From Chondrilla cf. caribensis (taxonomy: Eukaryota; Porifera; Demospongiae; Chondrillida; Chondrillidae), in the NCBI GenBank assembly GCA_964020155.1, contig OZ026558.1:91001-155000 (forward strand): a stretch of DNA of 64,000 nt, written 5' to 3'. Made by a program: the position numbers and the translations under genes. The notes beneath the pieces are model-generated. The model worked only from the letters and a program-made list of their open reading frames with translations. It was not told where the DNA came from and made no database searches. This document shows, piece by piece, positions 1-18,886 of the stretch. Positions within the stretch are counted from its first letter, which is position 1; each line of letters begins with the position of its first letter.

Positions 1-302
1 TGTACTGTATGTACTATGTGTACTATGTGTACTGTGTGTACTATGTGTACTGTGTGTACTGTGTGTACTGTGTGTACTATGTGTACTGTGTGTACTGTAT
101 GTACTGTGTGTACTGTATGTACTGTATGTACTGTATGTACTGTATGTACTGTGTGTACTATGTGTACTGTGTGTACTGTGTGTACTATGTGTACTATGTG
201 TACTGTGTGTACTGTATGTACTGTATGTACTGTATGTACTGTATGTACTGTGTGTACTATGTGTACTGTGTGTACTGTGTGTACTATGTGTACTGTGTGT
301 AC
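1..302. repeat. 9-bp minisatellite (tgtgtactg family)
   Basis: About 33 copies of a 9-base unit, tgtgtactg with tgtgtacta and tgtatgtac variants, run up to the acceptor of the first visible exon. Because 9 is a multiple of 3 it is open in two frames (Cys-Val-Tyr and Met-Cys-Thr repeats), which I do not regard as coding. The same unit recurs at 24.0, 25.2 and 60.2 kb. Confidence 0.95.
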
Positions 303-333
303 AATGCTATAGTATGGCTTTCTTCCTTTTTAG

Positions 334-2391
334 CGTGAGTATGAATATGCCAAGGCTGTCATAGATGCAGGTGCTGAGGTAGGTGTGTCAGTGGGTGTGT
401 CAGTAGGTGTGTCGGGGACATTCATTAGTCTTTCTCACCACTAGCTCAATATCACTGGACAAACGGAGCAGATGCCACTGTTAGTGACAGCTGACCTTGG
501 TGACCTTAAACTGATCCAGCTCCTGGTGGAGAGTGGCATCGATATCGACCTTCAAAGTCGTGACTGTCAGACGACTGCTCTCCATGAGGCGATCTGTGCC
601 GAGAACCTGGCAGTTGTCAACTACCTGTTGAAGATGGGAGCGCAGAAGGATGTCAAGAATGCAAACGGAGAAACACCTTTTGACCTTGCCATCTCCAAAG
701 AGGGGAGGAGGTAAGTCACTCCACCCCTTAGCCCTCATGTCGCTCCAGCCCCTAGCCCTCGTATCACTCCTCCCCTTAGCCCTCGTGTCACTTCACCCCA
801 TAACCCACATGTCACTCCACTACCTACCCATTGTGTCACTCCACCCCCTAGCCCTCATGTCGCTCCAGCCTCTAGCCCTCGTATCACTCTACCTCCTAGC
901 CCTCATGACACTCCACCCCCTAGACCTTGTGACACCCCACCCCATAGCCCTCATGTCACTCCACTACCTACCCTTTGTGTCACTCCACTCAAACGCTTCA
1001 CATGGTGTGCACTCCACTGTAGGTTGCTGGCTCATGGTCCACAACTTGTGCTGATAGCAGCTAGTACTGGAGACGTGGATGAACTGAGGAGACTCAAGAA
1101 GGAGGAGGGGTACGATCCTTGTCAGCTGATCTTCCATGCAGGGTGGACTGCACTCCATGAAGCTTGTAAGTTTGGCCATCTCAAAGTGGTCCAGTTACTG
1201 ATTGAACATGGGATCAACATCAGTGCAAAGGTGGGTGAACCTCATGTACCCGCCCACTAACACTGTGCCCCTCCCACTAACACTGTGCCCCTCCCATCAA
1301 CACTGTACCCCTCCCGCCAACACTGTGCCCCTCCCACCAACACTGTACCCCTCCCACCAACACTGTTCCCCTCCCACCAACACTGTACCCCTCCCACCAA
1401 CACTGTGCCCCTCCCATCAACACTGTAGTGACTGTACCCCTCCCACCAACACTGTGCCCCTCCCACCAACACTATACCCCTCCCACCTACACTGTACCCC
1501 TCCCACCAACACTGTACCCCTCCCACCTACACTGTACCCCTCCCACCAACACTGTGCCCTCCCACCAGCACTGTACCCCTCCCACCAACACTGTACCCCT
1601 CCCACCTACACTGTGCCCCTCCCACGGACACTAATCTCCTCCCACTCTCAGGGCAGTACTCAGCTGTACACACCCCTCCACCTGGCCTGCATCCACAACC
1701 ACATTGATGTGGTCAAGTTCCTGCTGCAACAACAGAACATCAGAAAGTGCCTCAGCTCCAAAGATGTCATGGGGAGAGTCCCCTTTGAAGTGGCAACCAG
1801 CAATCAGATTCGAAGTCTTCTAGTATTGCATAATCCAATTCGCTCTCAGCTAACAACTTCTCAAAAGAGATCTGTGGATCAAAATCTGTGAGTGATGTCA
1901 ACCTGGTGTGTGTGTGTGTGTGTGTGTGTGGATGGTGTGTGTGTGTGGTGTGGTGTGTATGTGTGTACGGTGTGGTGTGTGTTACGAGAGTAGGTGCTCA
2001 TGTGTGTATTGATCTGGCATTATGCTAGTGTACTGCTGTGCTTCTGTCCTCCTTGTCTGCTCCCAGCTGCCTCATTTGTAAGGACACTGCAGTGGAAGTC
2101 ATGCTATTACCCTGTGAACACAAAGTAGGTTCATTCCTTACTACACACACACACACTGCACTATGCCCATACACACATACACACACACACACATACACAC
2201 ACACACACACACACACATACACTCACACACACACACCACACACACACACACACACACTTTCTGTACAGTGGACTTTACTGTGTTGTTGTCTGTTGTAGAT
2301 TTGTTGCTACAGCTGTGCTGAGCGTTGCCATGACATCTGGAAAGCCTGTCCATTGTGTCGGGGAATTATCAAGAATATAGAGCGGTGCTGA
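334..2391 (+). CDS. Ankyrin-repeat RING-finger E3 ubiquitin ligase, 3' part
   Basis: This is the C-terminal part of a protein that probably acts as a ubiquitin ligase. Visible exons are 334-378, 445-710, 1023-1230, 1652-1887, 2067-2124 and 2299-2391; all phases agree and give 301 residues ending at a TGA. The first exons encode ankyrin repeats, seen as motifs such as TALHEA and TPLHLA followed by leucine-rich helices. The last two exons encode a C3HC4 RING: CLIC, then PCEH, CCYSC and CPLCR. Ankyrin repeats followed by a terminal RING recall Mind-bomb-type ligases, but the diagnostic N-terminal domains lie outside the window, so I give no symbol. The 5' end is missing upstream of base 334, beyond a minisatellite. 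Introns 3 and 4 of the visible part are filled with tandem repeats. Confidence 0.8.
711..1022. repeat. Degenerate ~24-bp intronic minisatellite
   Basis: The intron between two ankyrin exons consists of degenerate copies of a unit like 'cactccaccccctagccct'. It is private to this intron. Confidence 0.85.
1250..1640. repeat. 20-21-bp intronic minisatellite
   Basis: About 18 copies of a unit containing 'ccaacactgtacccctccca' fill the next ankyrin-gene intron. Long Pro/Thr-rich open frames across it come from the repeat, not from coding constraint. Confidence 0.9.
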
Positions 2392-2989
2392 CTGGTACCT
2401 CAACTTCTATTCCTCATCTTTGATTTTTATTCTTGTTATTTGGACCTAATATTGAGTGTCACTCAGTACAAGGCTTATCCTATGTTAACACCATTTCTTG
2501 TTCGCTTTATCTTTTTAAGTTGTGTCACACGTGTACAGTGTCATATTGCTGTTACCTTGCAAGCTCTGTATATATATTTATTTGTCATGAAGTAAGTAAA
2601 AAAATGACGAACCGAGGGGGGTGTATCCTAGGGTTAGCACAGAACTATTCACTGGAAACAACAAACAGTGGTGTTCCTTGAGATTGGACGACTGCAAAGA
2701 TCCCAGACTGACTGAGAAATCCTTGACATCAAATTTGGCCTCTCTTGAGGCATGTTTCATGTCATATTCTGTAACGTAGAGTGTTGTAGACTTAATAGGG
2801 CTTGACAATAGTGGGTCCAGATAATACCAGGTTGCCTAGCAGTGATGGAGGATATGAAGAGTCCACCTGACTTCATGATTGAGTGAATGGCTTTGAACAT
2901 ACAGCAGAATTCCTCCATAGTAGAAGCATATTATATAGACAGTCGAACCATAAGGTTTAAAGTGTCTGTGGTAGAAGCAGCTACACTTA

Positions 2990-3606
2990 TACCGTTTTCA
3001 CATGGACACCGTAAGCGGGTCGAACCCAGGTCGATTTAAACCGGGTTCAACCCGCTTTTGACCCGATTTCCGTTCACATGGGATAACAAGAATCGCATAT
3101 TGTGTAAATATTTGATCCCAGAAAATGGCGACGTTGACGTTCTTTTCGTTTTTATTTGTTATGGCATCGTCTGAGGTGTAGAGCTCGTAGAAGAAGGTTA
3201 GGTATATGACAAGAAGAGCAGTTATGAACCGTCACAAGCTTCGCGGCAGTACAGACTTTGTAGACTGCTCATTTTTGGCTTTCTTGTTCGCTCGGCGTTC
3301 GATCGCGTGTCAGGCCAGCAGAATTATCTGGACGAAGCCCAGAAGCCCTTCGCTTTCGTCCGACATTGCTGGTAACTGGTTCGATAGGGAATTGGAGCAG
3401 AATTTTCGTGTTACTAGTTCCGCCATTTTTAACTCACTTTCAACTCGCTTACAGCCGGGTCGAACCCTACTTTTTACAAGGGTTCGACTCGGAATTTTAA
3501 CCCGGGTTCGACCCGGTTTCGTGACGTCATGTGAACGCACTAACTCACTTTAAACCGAGTTCGACTCGGGTTCGACCCGCTTTACGGTGTCCATGTGAAA
3601 AGGGTA
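2990..3606. mobile_element. Non-autonomous DNA transposon (MITE-like), TTA target duplication
   Basis: The ends are inverted repeats of about 35-60 bases: the left begins 'taccgttttcacatggacac' and the right end reads the same on the other strand with small differences. The element is 617 bp and is flanked by TTA at 2987-2989 and 3607-3609. Inside the ends are many short copies of a 'gggtcgaaccc' palindrome-like motif. No transposase is visible. A 3-bp TTA target would fit PIF/Harbinger-type elements, but the class is inference. Confidence 0.72.
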
Positions 3607-4052
3607 TTAGTACTTGATTGGAGGTTACCAAGTCGAAACCACTTTCAGTGACATATTTAGGGTCAATCATTTCTCCATTCTTCAAGTCACAGTGAACAAT
3701 AATATTATGGGATGTCAAACTAAACTGAATTCAGTGAATTCTTGCTCTTTCAATCCCGTAAATATAATCGAAACTGGACGACAAGAGCCATTATTATGGT
3801 TCAAGTTTTTTCACCGAAGCTTGTCTGTTCAGTCTAGCAAAACGTCGTTTTCTTCTAGTGTCGCGGTAGATGCTTCGTACTGTGGCTTTTTCAGTGATGT
3901 GAAGTGTGTCTTGAGTTTGCTAAAAGAATGTAATATATTTTGCATGACTGCTGCGATCGCCTTTTGACTAATTATACCTCTTTCGACCCCGTCCATTTGC
4001 TACCATTATTGAATAATGATATTATAGCAATGTCCCCAGACCCTTCCCCCGG

Positions 4053-4605
4053 TTGTGCCTAAAATGCGGACTGATTATGCGGACGTGGACGGAGTGTGTC
4101 AAAATCATCGCTGCTTTAAGCGAAACTCTCCATTGCAGACGAATTTGCATACAACTGAAATATCTCTGCTGTTTCATGAACGATTTTTTCCCCTACTTAC
4201 CAGAAGGAGTTCTAAACAGATTATAGGCAGTTCATTCACCGTGTCGTCGAGCATTTGTAATAGGAAAGGTTGTCAGGATGATTCGAGTCAAGTTGAATAC
4301 AGTATTTTCCGAGGCGTCCAGGTTGACAGTTGATACGTCTCTTTACTGCATGATTTAACACAAATGCATGCAGTTACGGCACTTGGCGGATTTATTACAT
4401 CGACAACAAGACATTGGGAAACTATTGTGTTGTGTGGGTAATTGCTAAACAATGTCTTAAATCCTGTCGAGAGAAATATTACATCGTCCACATTTTAAAT
4501 CTAAAGATATCTTCGTATCCGCGGGTCCGCATTTTAGTCAGTTATGGGCGCCAATTGGTGTCGCTATACTAAAGTACAGGTCCGCGGTCCGCATTTTAGG
4601 CACAA
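4053..4605. mobile_element. Second inverted-repeat element with 12-bp flanking direct repeats
   Basis: The left end 'ttgtgcctaaaatgcggac' (4053-4071) matches the reverse complement of 4587-4605. The 12-mer 'acccttcccccg' occurs directly outside both ends (4040-4051 and 4606-4617), as a target-site duplication would. Internal sub-repeats of 'gcggac' and 'ggtccgc' sit near both ends. No coding sequence is recognised. A long duplication would suit Mutator-like elements, but this is inference. Confidence 0.6.
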
Positions 4606-4732
4606 ACCCTTCCCCCGCCCCAACAAAATAAAATGGCGGATCGAGGGTCGGCTACGCCAGACTATATCCCACTGCTCTCAAGAATCCATTATTGTCTCAA
4701 AGAAGATTTTCACCATCTTAGATACTCGGACC

Positions 4733-7319
<2,587 letters not shown>

Positions 7320-7879
7320 TGCTACTGCCAGCAGATCTGAACAGATGCAGATTATTATTAGTTTATTAGTTACTAGATTTATATGACATCAGATCACATT
7401 GTAGCAGTTGACAGTACACAAAGCAGTGACATCAATCTATCAAGTAATAGTAAGGTCCTCCCATTTAGCATGATCCGGATGTGGTGGGGAGGACGGATCC
7501 GGATGTGGTGGGGAGGATGGATCCAGATGTGGTGGGGAGGACCAATCCAAGCATGTAACTGCCTGTACCATGGTCACGCTTAGGAAGGAATACCAACCCT
7601 TCCCCCCCACCCTCCCATTCCGTGGTGGTCAGTGCATGTAATTAGGTTAACAAGGCCAAATTGATTTGTTAATCAATATTTAACCTGTTAGCACAATTGA
7701 TCACCAGGTACGTATATAATTATAATAATATTTACATACGTACATACAACAAATATACAATCCCTACACTAACAAACATATATAAATTCAATGCGACAGA
7801 CTTCAAGTAACTGGAGTTGTATGTATGAAGTTAGTAATGTTCATTCTCCTGAAGAATGAGATGATGGCCACGATTAATG
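7320..7879. other. Convergent intergenic region between ADH5 and CFAP96
   Basis: It holds the two 3' flanks and three tandem copies of a ~24-bp unit containing 'atccggatgtggtgggga' (about 7470-7545). The rest is AT-rich with no recognisable gene. A further CFAP96 3' exon cannot be excluded, because a good donor (AG|GTGGGT) lies just before the predicted stop. Confidence 0.7.
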
Positions 7880-10802
7880 TCATGCAATACACAACACACC
7901 CACTGGCCACACCCACCTGTGTACATTCTGTGTCACCACAGACTTGGTGGGCATACTCTTTGGACCAGGGGATGGTCTGAATATCTTCTTCTCACTGTCC
8001 TTCCCAGGTGACTTGTGCTTGGTGGGAGAGTAAGGATCTTCCGAATGCTTCGGGTAACGGTCAAATGTTCCAGCCTTGCACCCACCAGCCTAAGGCACAG
8101 CAGACCTCACACATCACAGACATCCACCTCACATCACAGACATCCACCTCACATCACAGACATCCACCTCACACATCACAGACATCCACCTCACACATCA
8201 CAGACATCCACCTCACACATCACAGACATCCATCTCACACATCACAGACATCCACCTCACACATCACAGACATCCACCTCACATCACAGAAGCCACCTTA
8301 CAACAAAGAATGACGGGCCTTTGTTTACAACAGTGTTGGTACCTTTTTAGCAGGAGAACTTGGCTTAAAGGGCTTCGGTTTGTCTTTAGTGGACTTCCCT
8401 TCTTCTATTGGAGGCAGTGCTAAAGAAAAACAAGATTGCATGAAGCCACAGGACGACTAACTACAACACCATGGTGTTACTTTTGTCAGATTTGAATGGA
8501 TTTCTTTGGAAATACTCCTTAGGATGTCCGTTGAGCTTGAAAGAGCTTCCCTTCATCTTCTTCATGTGGACCTCCATCTCTCCCTACACACAACACCACT
8601 CACACACGTACATGGGATCTCATCATCCCCAGGACTGACTGAGAGCTCACCTTGCGCAACTCCTTAGCAGTGTCATACGGTTCTGGCTCATGCTTGTGGT
8701 AAGATCCTATAGTGACCCCAAGGTACCTGGAGTGGTGTTTGGTATGCATGTGATGAACAGTGGGTACCTGGAGTGGTGTGTAGTATGTATGTGATGAACA
8801 ATGGGTACCTGGAGTGGTGTGTAGTATGTATGATGAACAGTGGGTACCTGGAGTGGTGTGTAGTATGTATGTGATGAACAATGGGTACCTGGAGTGGTGT
8901 GTAGTATGTATGATGAACAATGGGTACCTGGAGTGGTGTGTAGTATGTATGATGAACAGTGGGTACCTGGAGTGGTGTGTAGTATGTATGATGAACAGTG
9001 GGTACCTGGAGTGGTGTGTAGAATGTGATGGACTGTCATACGTACCAAATTTGACCCCCCCCCCCAAAAAAAAAATCGGCCCCATGGGGGCTAAATACCG
9101 CATGACAGGACAGTTGTGCCAAAATCAATAGTGAACACTGATTCATGTATGTATGTACGCACGTTCATATACGTAAGTGCAAGACCAAGTGTGGGAGGCA
9201 TCATTCCATACCAAACACATGGATGTACGCACACACAAACACTCACACTGCACATACGTACGTACAAACTCTTACGTACGTACGTGTGTACACATACACA
9301 TAAACTATAGGTACCATTTTGTACATTTCATCAAAACAGTAGTGATCGATCATGTGTCTTAAATTTATCATATGGAACAGCTCACCCATATCCTGTTCCT
9401 TTTTTGCTTGGGTTGGTGATAAAATTTTTACCGGGCGATTTGTACTGCTCCCTGTCCTTGTTGGCAGCGCTGAAGGCCTGAACTGGACCACTGATTGTGC
9501 CAAAATGGCTGCCTACACCCGATCTGATGGAGAAGATCAAAGTATAAACCAACCATCAGAAGGCAGTCAGTAGGACACACACCCATGGAAGGGTGGTGGT
9601 GGAACAAGACACACCCATGGGAGGGTCTAGTGAAATAAGACACACCCATGGGAGGATACTAGTGAAATAAGACACACCCATGGGAGGTTACCCTCCACAG
9701 TAGACACACCCATGGGAGGTTACCCTCCACAGTAGACACACCCATGGGAGGTTACCCTCCACAGTAGACACACCCATGGGAGGTTACCCTCCACAGTAGA
9801 CACACCCATGGGAGGTTACCCTCCGCAGCAGACACACCCATGGGAGGTTACTCTCCACAGTAGACACACCCATGGGAGGTTACCCTCCACAGTAGACACA
9901 GACACAGACACTGGTTTGCTAATGAAGATCCACACAGGAGGGGTGGGCATTTTGAGTGTGTGCACTAACGGCTTCTTGGATCCACTGCTTGGTATGAAAG
10001 CTTTGCTCAAATTCTTCTCTGCTTCTCTCAGTTTTGTTTGCCTTCTCAACTTGACCGGGTCGCTGTAGGCCTCTCCTTGCATCACACGGTCAAAGGTCTT
10101 CCCAAAGTAGCCTGTCTGTAGGGCAGTCTTTGACTTGGTGCTGCTTACTGTCATCTGCTTGCCTTTGTAAGCAGCCGTGTTGAAGGCCTCTGGGATACAG
10201 GGACACGAGGACAAACATTGTCAACAGACCAAGCACTACACAGGGCACCCCACACCAAGAGATATGGATTGTCCACACTCCACCTAACAGGGACAACAGG
10301 TGCGATACTTCATCTGTGAGTGTGCGGGTCAGTTGGGTAGGGATTATTATTGGGACCTTTAATGCGTAAGTCATGCGGTCTTACTGACTGATGTGAATAG
10401 TTAATAATTCTGGGTGCCTCCGAAGTAGCTTACGGCTAACGGTTCCCCAGGTTAAATAAGATTACCTGATACCTGATAATAGTGTTCCTTCGGCTGATAT
10501 CCGGATAAACAGTACTAGAAGAATAATACTCGAGTAGTTGGACCTCAAAAACGTTAAGGCATCACCAATAGTGTCAGCAGTACGTGCCTCATGCAAATTA
10601 CAATACAATCCACCGGAGCCTATCTACTAGGCTGTTAAATTGAGTGAATCAAAGACGATTGGTATCTTCTCAATTTATTGACGTTACTAAACATACACAA
10701 GCACTACTTACTGTTCACATTTCCCGGTTTGTAGGGATCTTGAATCGTGGTATAGCCCATTTCGCTGAAAAGACCCATTTTCTCCATGTCCGTTTTCGCC
10801 AT
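7880..10802 (-). CDS. CFAP96: Cilia- and flagella-associated protein 96 (C4orf47 family)
   Basis: The family is ciliary/centrosomal in vertebrates; its biochemical role is not established. Seven exons, in transcript order: 10802-10712, 10189-9970, 9508-9386, 8726-8651, 8583-8481, 8419-8343 and 8089-7880, all in phase, giving about 299 residues against about 309 in human. Recognisable blocks in order are GLFSEMGYTTI at the N-terminus, ALQTGYF, PVKLRRQ, KAFIPSSG, GTISGPVQAFSA, PGKNFI then KKGTGYG, PKEYFQRNPF, LPPIEEG and PFKPSSP. The exon 2 donor (CC|GTTAGT) and exon 3 acceptor (CAG|C) were chosen because they restore KKPHFGTI. The 3' end is the least sure: the stop may be bypassed by one more intron. 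The start codon sits in a 'aagatggcg' motif. Three introns carry private minisatellites. Confidence 0.85.
8104..8290. repeat. ~22-bp minisatellite in CFAP96 intron 6
   Basis: About eight copies of 'catccacctcacacatcaca'-type units, with 17- and 22-base length variants, lie between exons 7 and 6. Confidence 0.92.
8722..9025. repeat. ~40-bp minisatellite in CFAP96 intron 3
   Basis: Seven to eight copies of a unit containing 'ggtacctggagtggtgtgta' and 'tatgatgaaca' fill the intron. The copy nearest exon 4 supplies its acceptor: the unit reads ccactccag|GTACC on the minus strand, so every unit carries a potential duplicate of that splice site. Confidence 0.92.
9570..9900. repeat. 30-bp minisatellite in CFAP96 intron 2
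   Basis: About ten copies of a unit containing 'acacccatgggaggttaccc' and 'tccacagtag'. Confidence 0.93.
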
Positions 10803-11046
10803 CTTGCCGTTACCATAACAACAAAAAAACGTCGAAAAACGCAAACGAACATGGTATATAATAATATTGTATTATAATACAATGAATACAATTTTTCAAA
10901 TGACAACTCTACGTACAGCAATTCACTATTGATAAGAAGTTAAGAATTTTAATACGAATTTTCCACTTTATTCCAAAAATACACATTATCCTAAATCTAT
11001 TCATAGCAAAATTGCTTGCAAGGAAGGCTAGTAATTCTTCAACGAG

Positions 11047-15882
<4,836 letters not shown>

Positions 15883-17452
15883 GGCCGACTACACGAGGAC
15901 ACAAATGCTAACATACATAGGTGCACTGTGTCTGTATACATGAAATGTGGAAAATTTGTAATATGATCTTTGATCATATACACAGCATGGTCAATCATAC
16001 ACTGACTCTTTTAATACTATTATTTGCATTACATACAGTAGTAGAGGTCCTACTGTACACACACTAGTAGAGGTCCTATTGTACACACACTAGTAGAGGT
16101 CCTATTGTACACACACTAGTAGAGGTCCTATTGTACACACACTAGTAGAGGTCCCACTGTACACACACTAGTAGAGGTCCTACTGTACACACACTAGTAT
16201 AGGTCCTACTGTACACACACTAGTAGAGATCCTACTGTACACACACTAGTGGAGGTCCTACTGTACACACACTAGTAGAGGTCCTACAGTACACACACTA
16301 GTAGAAGTCCTACTGTACACACACTAGTAGAGGTCCTACTGTACACACACTAGTAGAGGTCCTACTGTACACACACTAGTAGAGATCCTACTGTACACAC
16401 ACCAGTGGAGGTCCTACTGTACACACACTAGTAGAGGTCCTACAGTACACACACTAGTAGAGGTCCTACTGTACACACACTAGTAGAGGTCCTACTGTAC
16501 ACACACTAGTAGAGGTTCTAATGTACACGCACACTTCTACAGATTCCTCGTATCGAACGTGTTTACAGTTTTGAATTAAAACATCCTTCAATTATGGAAA
16601 ATATGTCCATATTAGGGCAGCACACACCTCAAAAATGGCCGATAGCGAATACCACCAACAGAGAAACACCCGACGAATATCAGCTAAGAAAACCGACATT
16701 AGACGATTCAGCGCTACAGCGCAAAGTGTAGCAAGCTAATTTACACGCTCGTCCATCGTCCGTTGACTCCGTCACGCATAACGAAGGCTACAAGGAAGTG
16801 AATACTCGTGTTCTATGCTTCGTTTGAGGCTCAGCTCTACAAGAGACTGCTTGTTGACAAACGAACCGTCGAACACGAGGCTAAACATGGTACCTCGCAT
16901 CTAACCACACTCGTGCAACGAATACCATTATACCAAGGGACAATGCTCGAAATCAACACCTGTCCTAAGATCTCCTCTCAACTACACTGCTCCGTGAGGG
17001 GCGAACCTCTACGCGGCGGGAGGTAAAGAATTTACTAAAGAAAACTGAGGTAAATGCCAATGGAAGGGCAGAGTGGGCCAGCTTTCGGTTATAGGCAGTC
17101 TTAATAAGGTTATGAGCAGAGAACTACATGAATCAAGCCATGAATCTCCTTAGAATAATACAGGATGAGAGAAGGAAGGAGGAAAGGCGATGATAGACGG
17201 GCTAATTCACAAATATAGATCCTTTCAGAAAATAAGCAACTCACGTTCTAGCTGACAGGAGAAGCTTTCGAATGGAAAATCGCAACAAATTGGGGCGGTG
17301 GGAGATCGAAACTATTTCACGACAAAGGCGACCACAGGACGACTCATAAAGGTATTCCTCTCCAAACTAGGCGCTGGCAATATCCCGCGGGATAATTGAT
17401 AATTAGGGGATTTTGTTCCTTCTCGGGACACCCGTCATCCATTATTGTTTGT
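15883..17452. other. Divergent intergenic region between LASP1 and POLE4
   Basis: It holds a 26-bp minisatellite (listed separately) and then about 900 bp with higher CpG content. That part is the likely promoter zone for the divergent LASP1 and POLE4 genes and may include an untranslated LASP1 first exon. A short 34-codon ORF at about 16635-16739 (+) with an aaaATGG context was seen but is not supported. Confidence 0.65.
16037..16530. repeat. 26-bp minisatellite upstream of LASP1
   Basis: About 19 copies of a unit containing 'actagtagaggtcctactgt' then 'acacac', with single-base variants. Confidence 0.95.
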
Positions 17453-18886
17453 ATGGCGGGCGACCTCGGGGGTCTGGTTAGAAGTATGGAAATAGCAGAC
17501 GATGGCACTTTAGAACGAATGGGTGATGTCAGCAATGTTTCTGAGACAGCAGAACGCAGCGGAAAGGTGTGCGGCTGTTGGTCCAGGCATAGATAGTCAA
17601 TGACAACGAGCGCGTGACGCTCACGATGTGCCCTGCTTACTGACGTGTTTCCCTCTCGACGCTGTAGGGGCTGGGTGGTGATAGTGTGGATGTTATGGAC
17701 GGTGAAAACCGCGAAGACGAAGAGGATGAAGTAGACATGGAGGTTCCAGATGAGCGGTTGGGTTCGAATGAAGATGACACGGAAGATATGAATGAATCTG
17801 TAGGTAGGGCGGACAGTACACAGCCAGTCTTGATGGATGAGACGGGGGAGACAGACACGGCAGATGGTGACCCCAAAGGGAAGAAGCAGCAAAGATTGAT
17901 ACAGTTTCCTTTAGCACGAGTTAAAGGGTAGGTGTGTTCAGAACACAGCTATGGACTACAGTGGAAACTCTCTCTATTAAGGACACTTTGGGACCTTGAT
18001 TTTAGTCCTTATTACAGATGTGTCCTCAATTCAGAGGTCACTTAATACACTACAGTACTACACTGGGACACAGAATGGTGTCCTTACTACAGAGATTTCT
18101 GCTATTCAGAGGTTTGTAATAGAGAGGTTCCACGGTACATCGCCATGATACAACATCCACATGATGTGGCTAGTGGCAGACGTCCAACTGTCTGTATCCC
18201 ACGCCAGTGTGGTATTGATGTGGAGCCCACTGTACGTACAGTATAGCTTGGTACACTCCTTGAAGGGCACTCCTAATCTGTACTTCCTTCTGTACAGAGG
18301 TACTTGCTATCAGTACTGGTTGACACGGTGTACATGAGCTAGGGACTGAGTGAGGTGTACTCACTAACCAGGAGTGTGTCCTAACCAGGAATGTGCTACC
18401 CAGGAGTGTACACTAACCAGGAGTGTACACTAACCAGGAGTGTGTACTAACCAGGAGTGTGTACTAACCAGGAGTGTGTACTAACCAGGAGTGTGTACTA
18501 ACCAGGAGTGTGTGCTAACCAGGAGTGTGTGCTAACCAGGAGTGTGTACCATCCTATGTACTTCCCATACAAGTTGACTATAATCGTCTGTATATGTTGT
18601 GTTTGTATATGACATCTACCCATGCTCATGTTTGTAGTTGTGTTTTTATATGTTGTATTTATTGTTGTTGTTTAGCATAATCAAGAGTGATCCGGACATT
18701 GCTATTGTTAGTCAGGATACCGTGTTTCTGATTACCAAGGCAACAGAGCTGTTTGTGAAATACCTGTCGGGTGAATGTGTTCGGCAAACACAGGAAGCAA
18801 AAAGGAAAGTAATTCAGCGAAAAGACCTGGACAATCCTTTGAAAAGAAATGACTGTTTAATGTTCCTAGAAGGCTGTATGGATTGA
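17453..18886 (+). CDS. POLE4: DNA polymerase epsilon subunit 4 (histone-fold protein)
   Basis: A small histone-fold subunit that pairs with POLE3 in DNA polymerase epsilon in the nucleus. Exons 17453-17566, 17668-17927 and 18676-18886 are in phase and give 194 residues. Residues 39-105 are strongly acidic. The histone fold spans about 112-194 and carries FPLARVKGIIKSDPDI, a TELFVKYL helix, QRKDLDNPLKRND and FLEG, in the order and spacing of POLE4. The ending at FLEGCMD matches the family's C-terminus. The start at MAGDLGG was preferred to an in-frame ATG 19 codons upstream because MAGDLGG has an ATGGCGG context. The protein is longer than vertebrate POLE4 because of the acidic N-terminus. CHRAC1-like proteins are the main alternative. 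Confidence 0.85.
18365..18550. repeat. 17-bp minisatellite in POLE4 intron 2
   Basis: About ten copies of 'aaccaggagtgtgtact'. Confidence 0.92.

Larger units (their letters stand above)
2392..4732. other. Intergenic region between the ankyrin-RING gene and ADH5
   Basis: It contains the 3' flank of the ankyrin-RING gene and two separate elements with terminal inverted repeats (listed separately). A stretch of about 430 bp between them shows only short unrecognised ORFs. The last 130 bases hold an 'aaaatggcgg' motif about 100 bp upstream of the ADH5 start. Confidence 0.7.

Noticed and set aside
1..338. Open frames of Cys-Val-Tyr or Met-Cys-Thr repeats
   Set aside because: They come entirely from the 9-bp minisatellite, are open in several frames at once and lack any start or domain context.
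3206..3553. 115-codon ORF inside the first inverted-repeat element
   Set aside because: It has no transposase motif, and the antisense frame is equally open. It is probably a by-product of the repeated cgaaccc motifs.
16037..16530. CRISPR-like regular repeats
   Set aside because: A 26-bp unit repeats head to tail without spacers.
16635..16739. Small 34-codon plus-strand ORF starting MADSEYHQQ
   Set aside because: Good ATG context but no family match, no splice support and a location in a promoter zone. Chance cannot be excluded.
17344..17892. 182-codon minus-strand ORF
   Set aside because: It is the antisense shadow of POLE4 exons 1 and 2, whose plus-strand product matches a known family.
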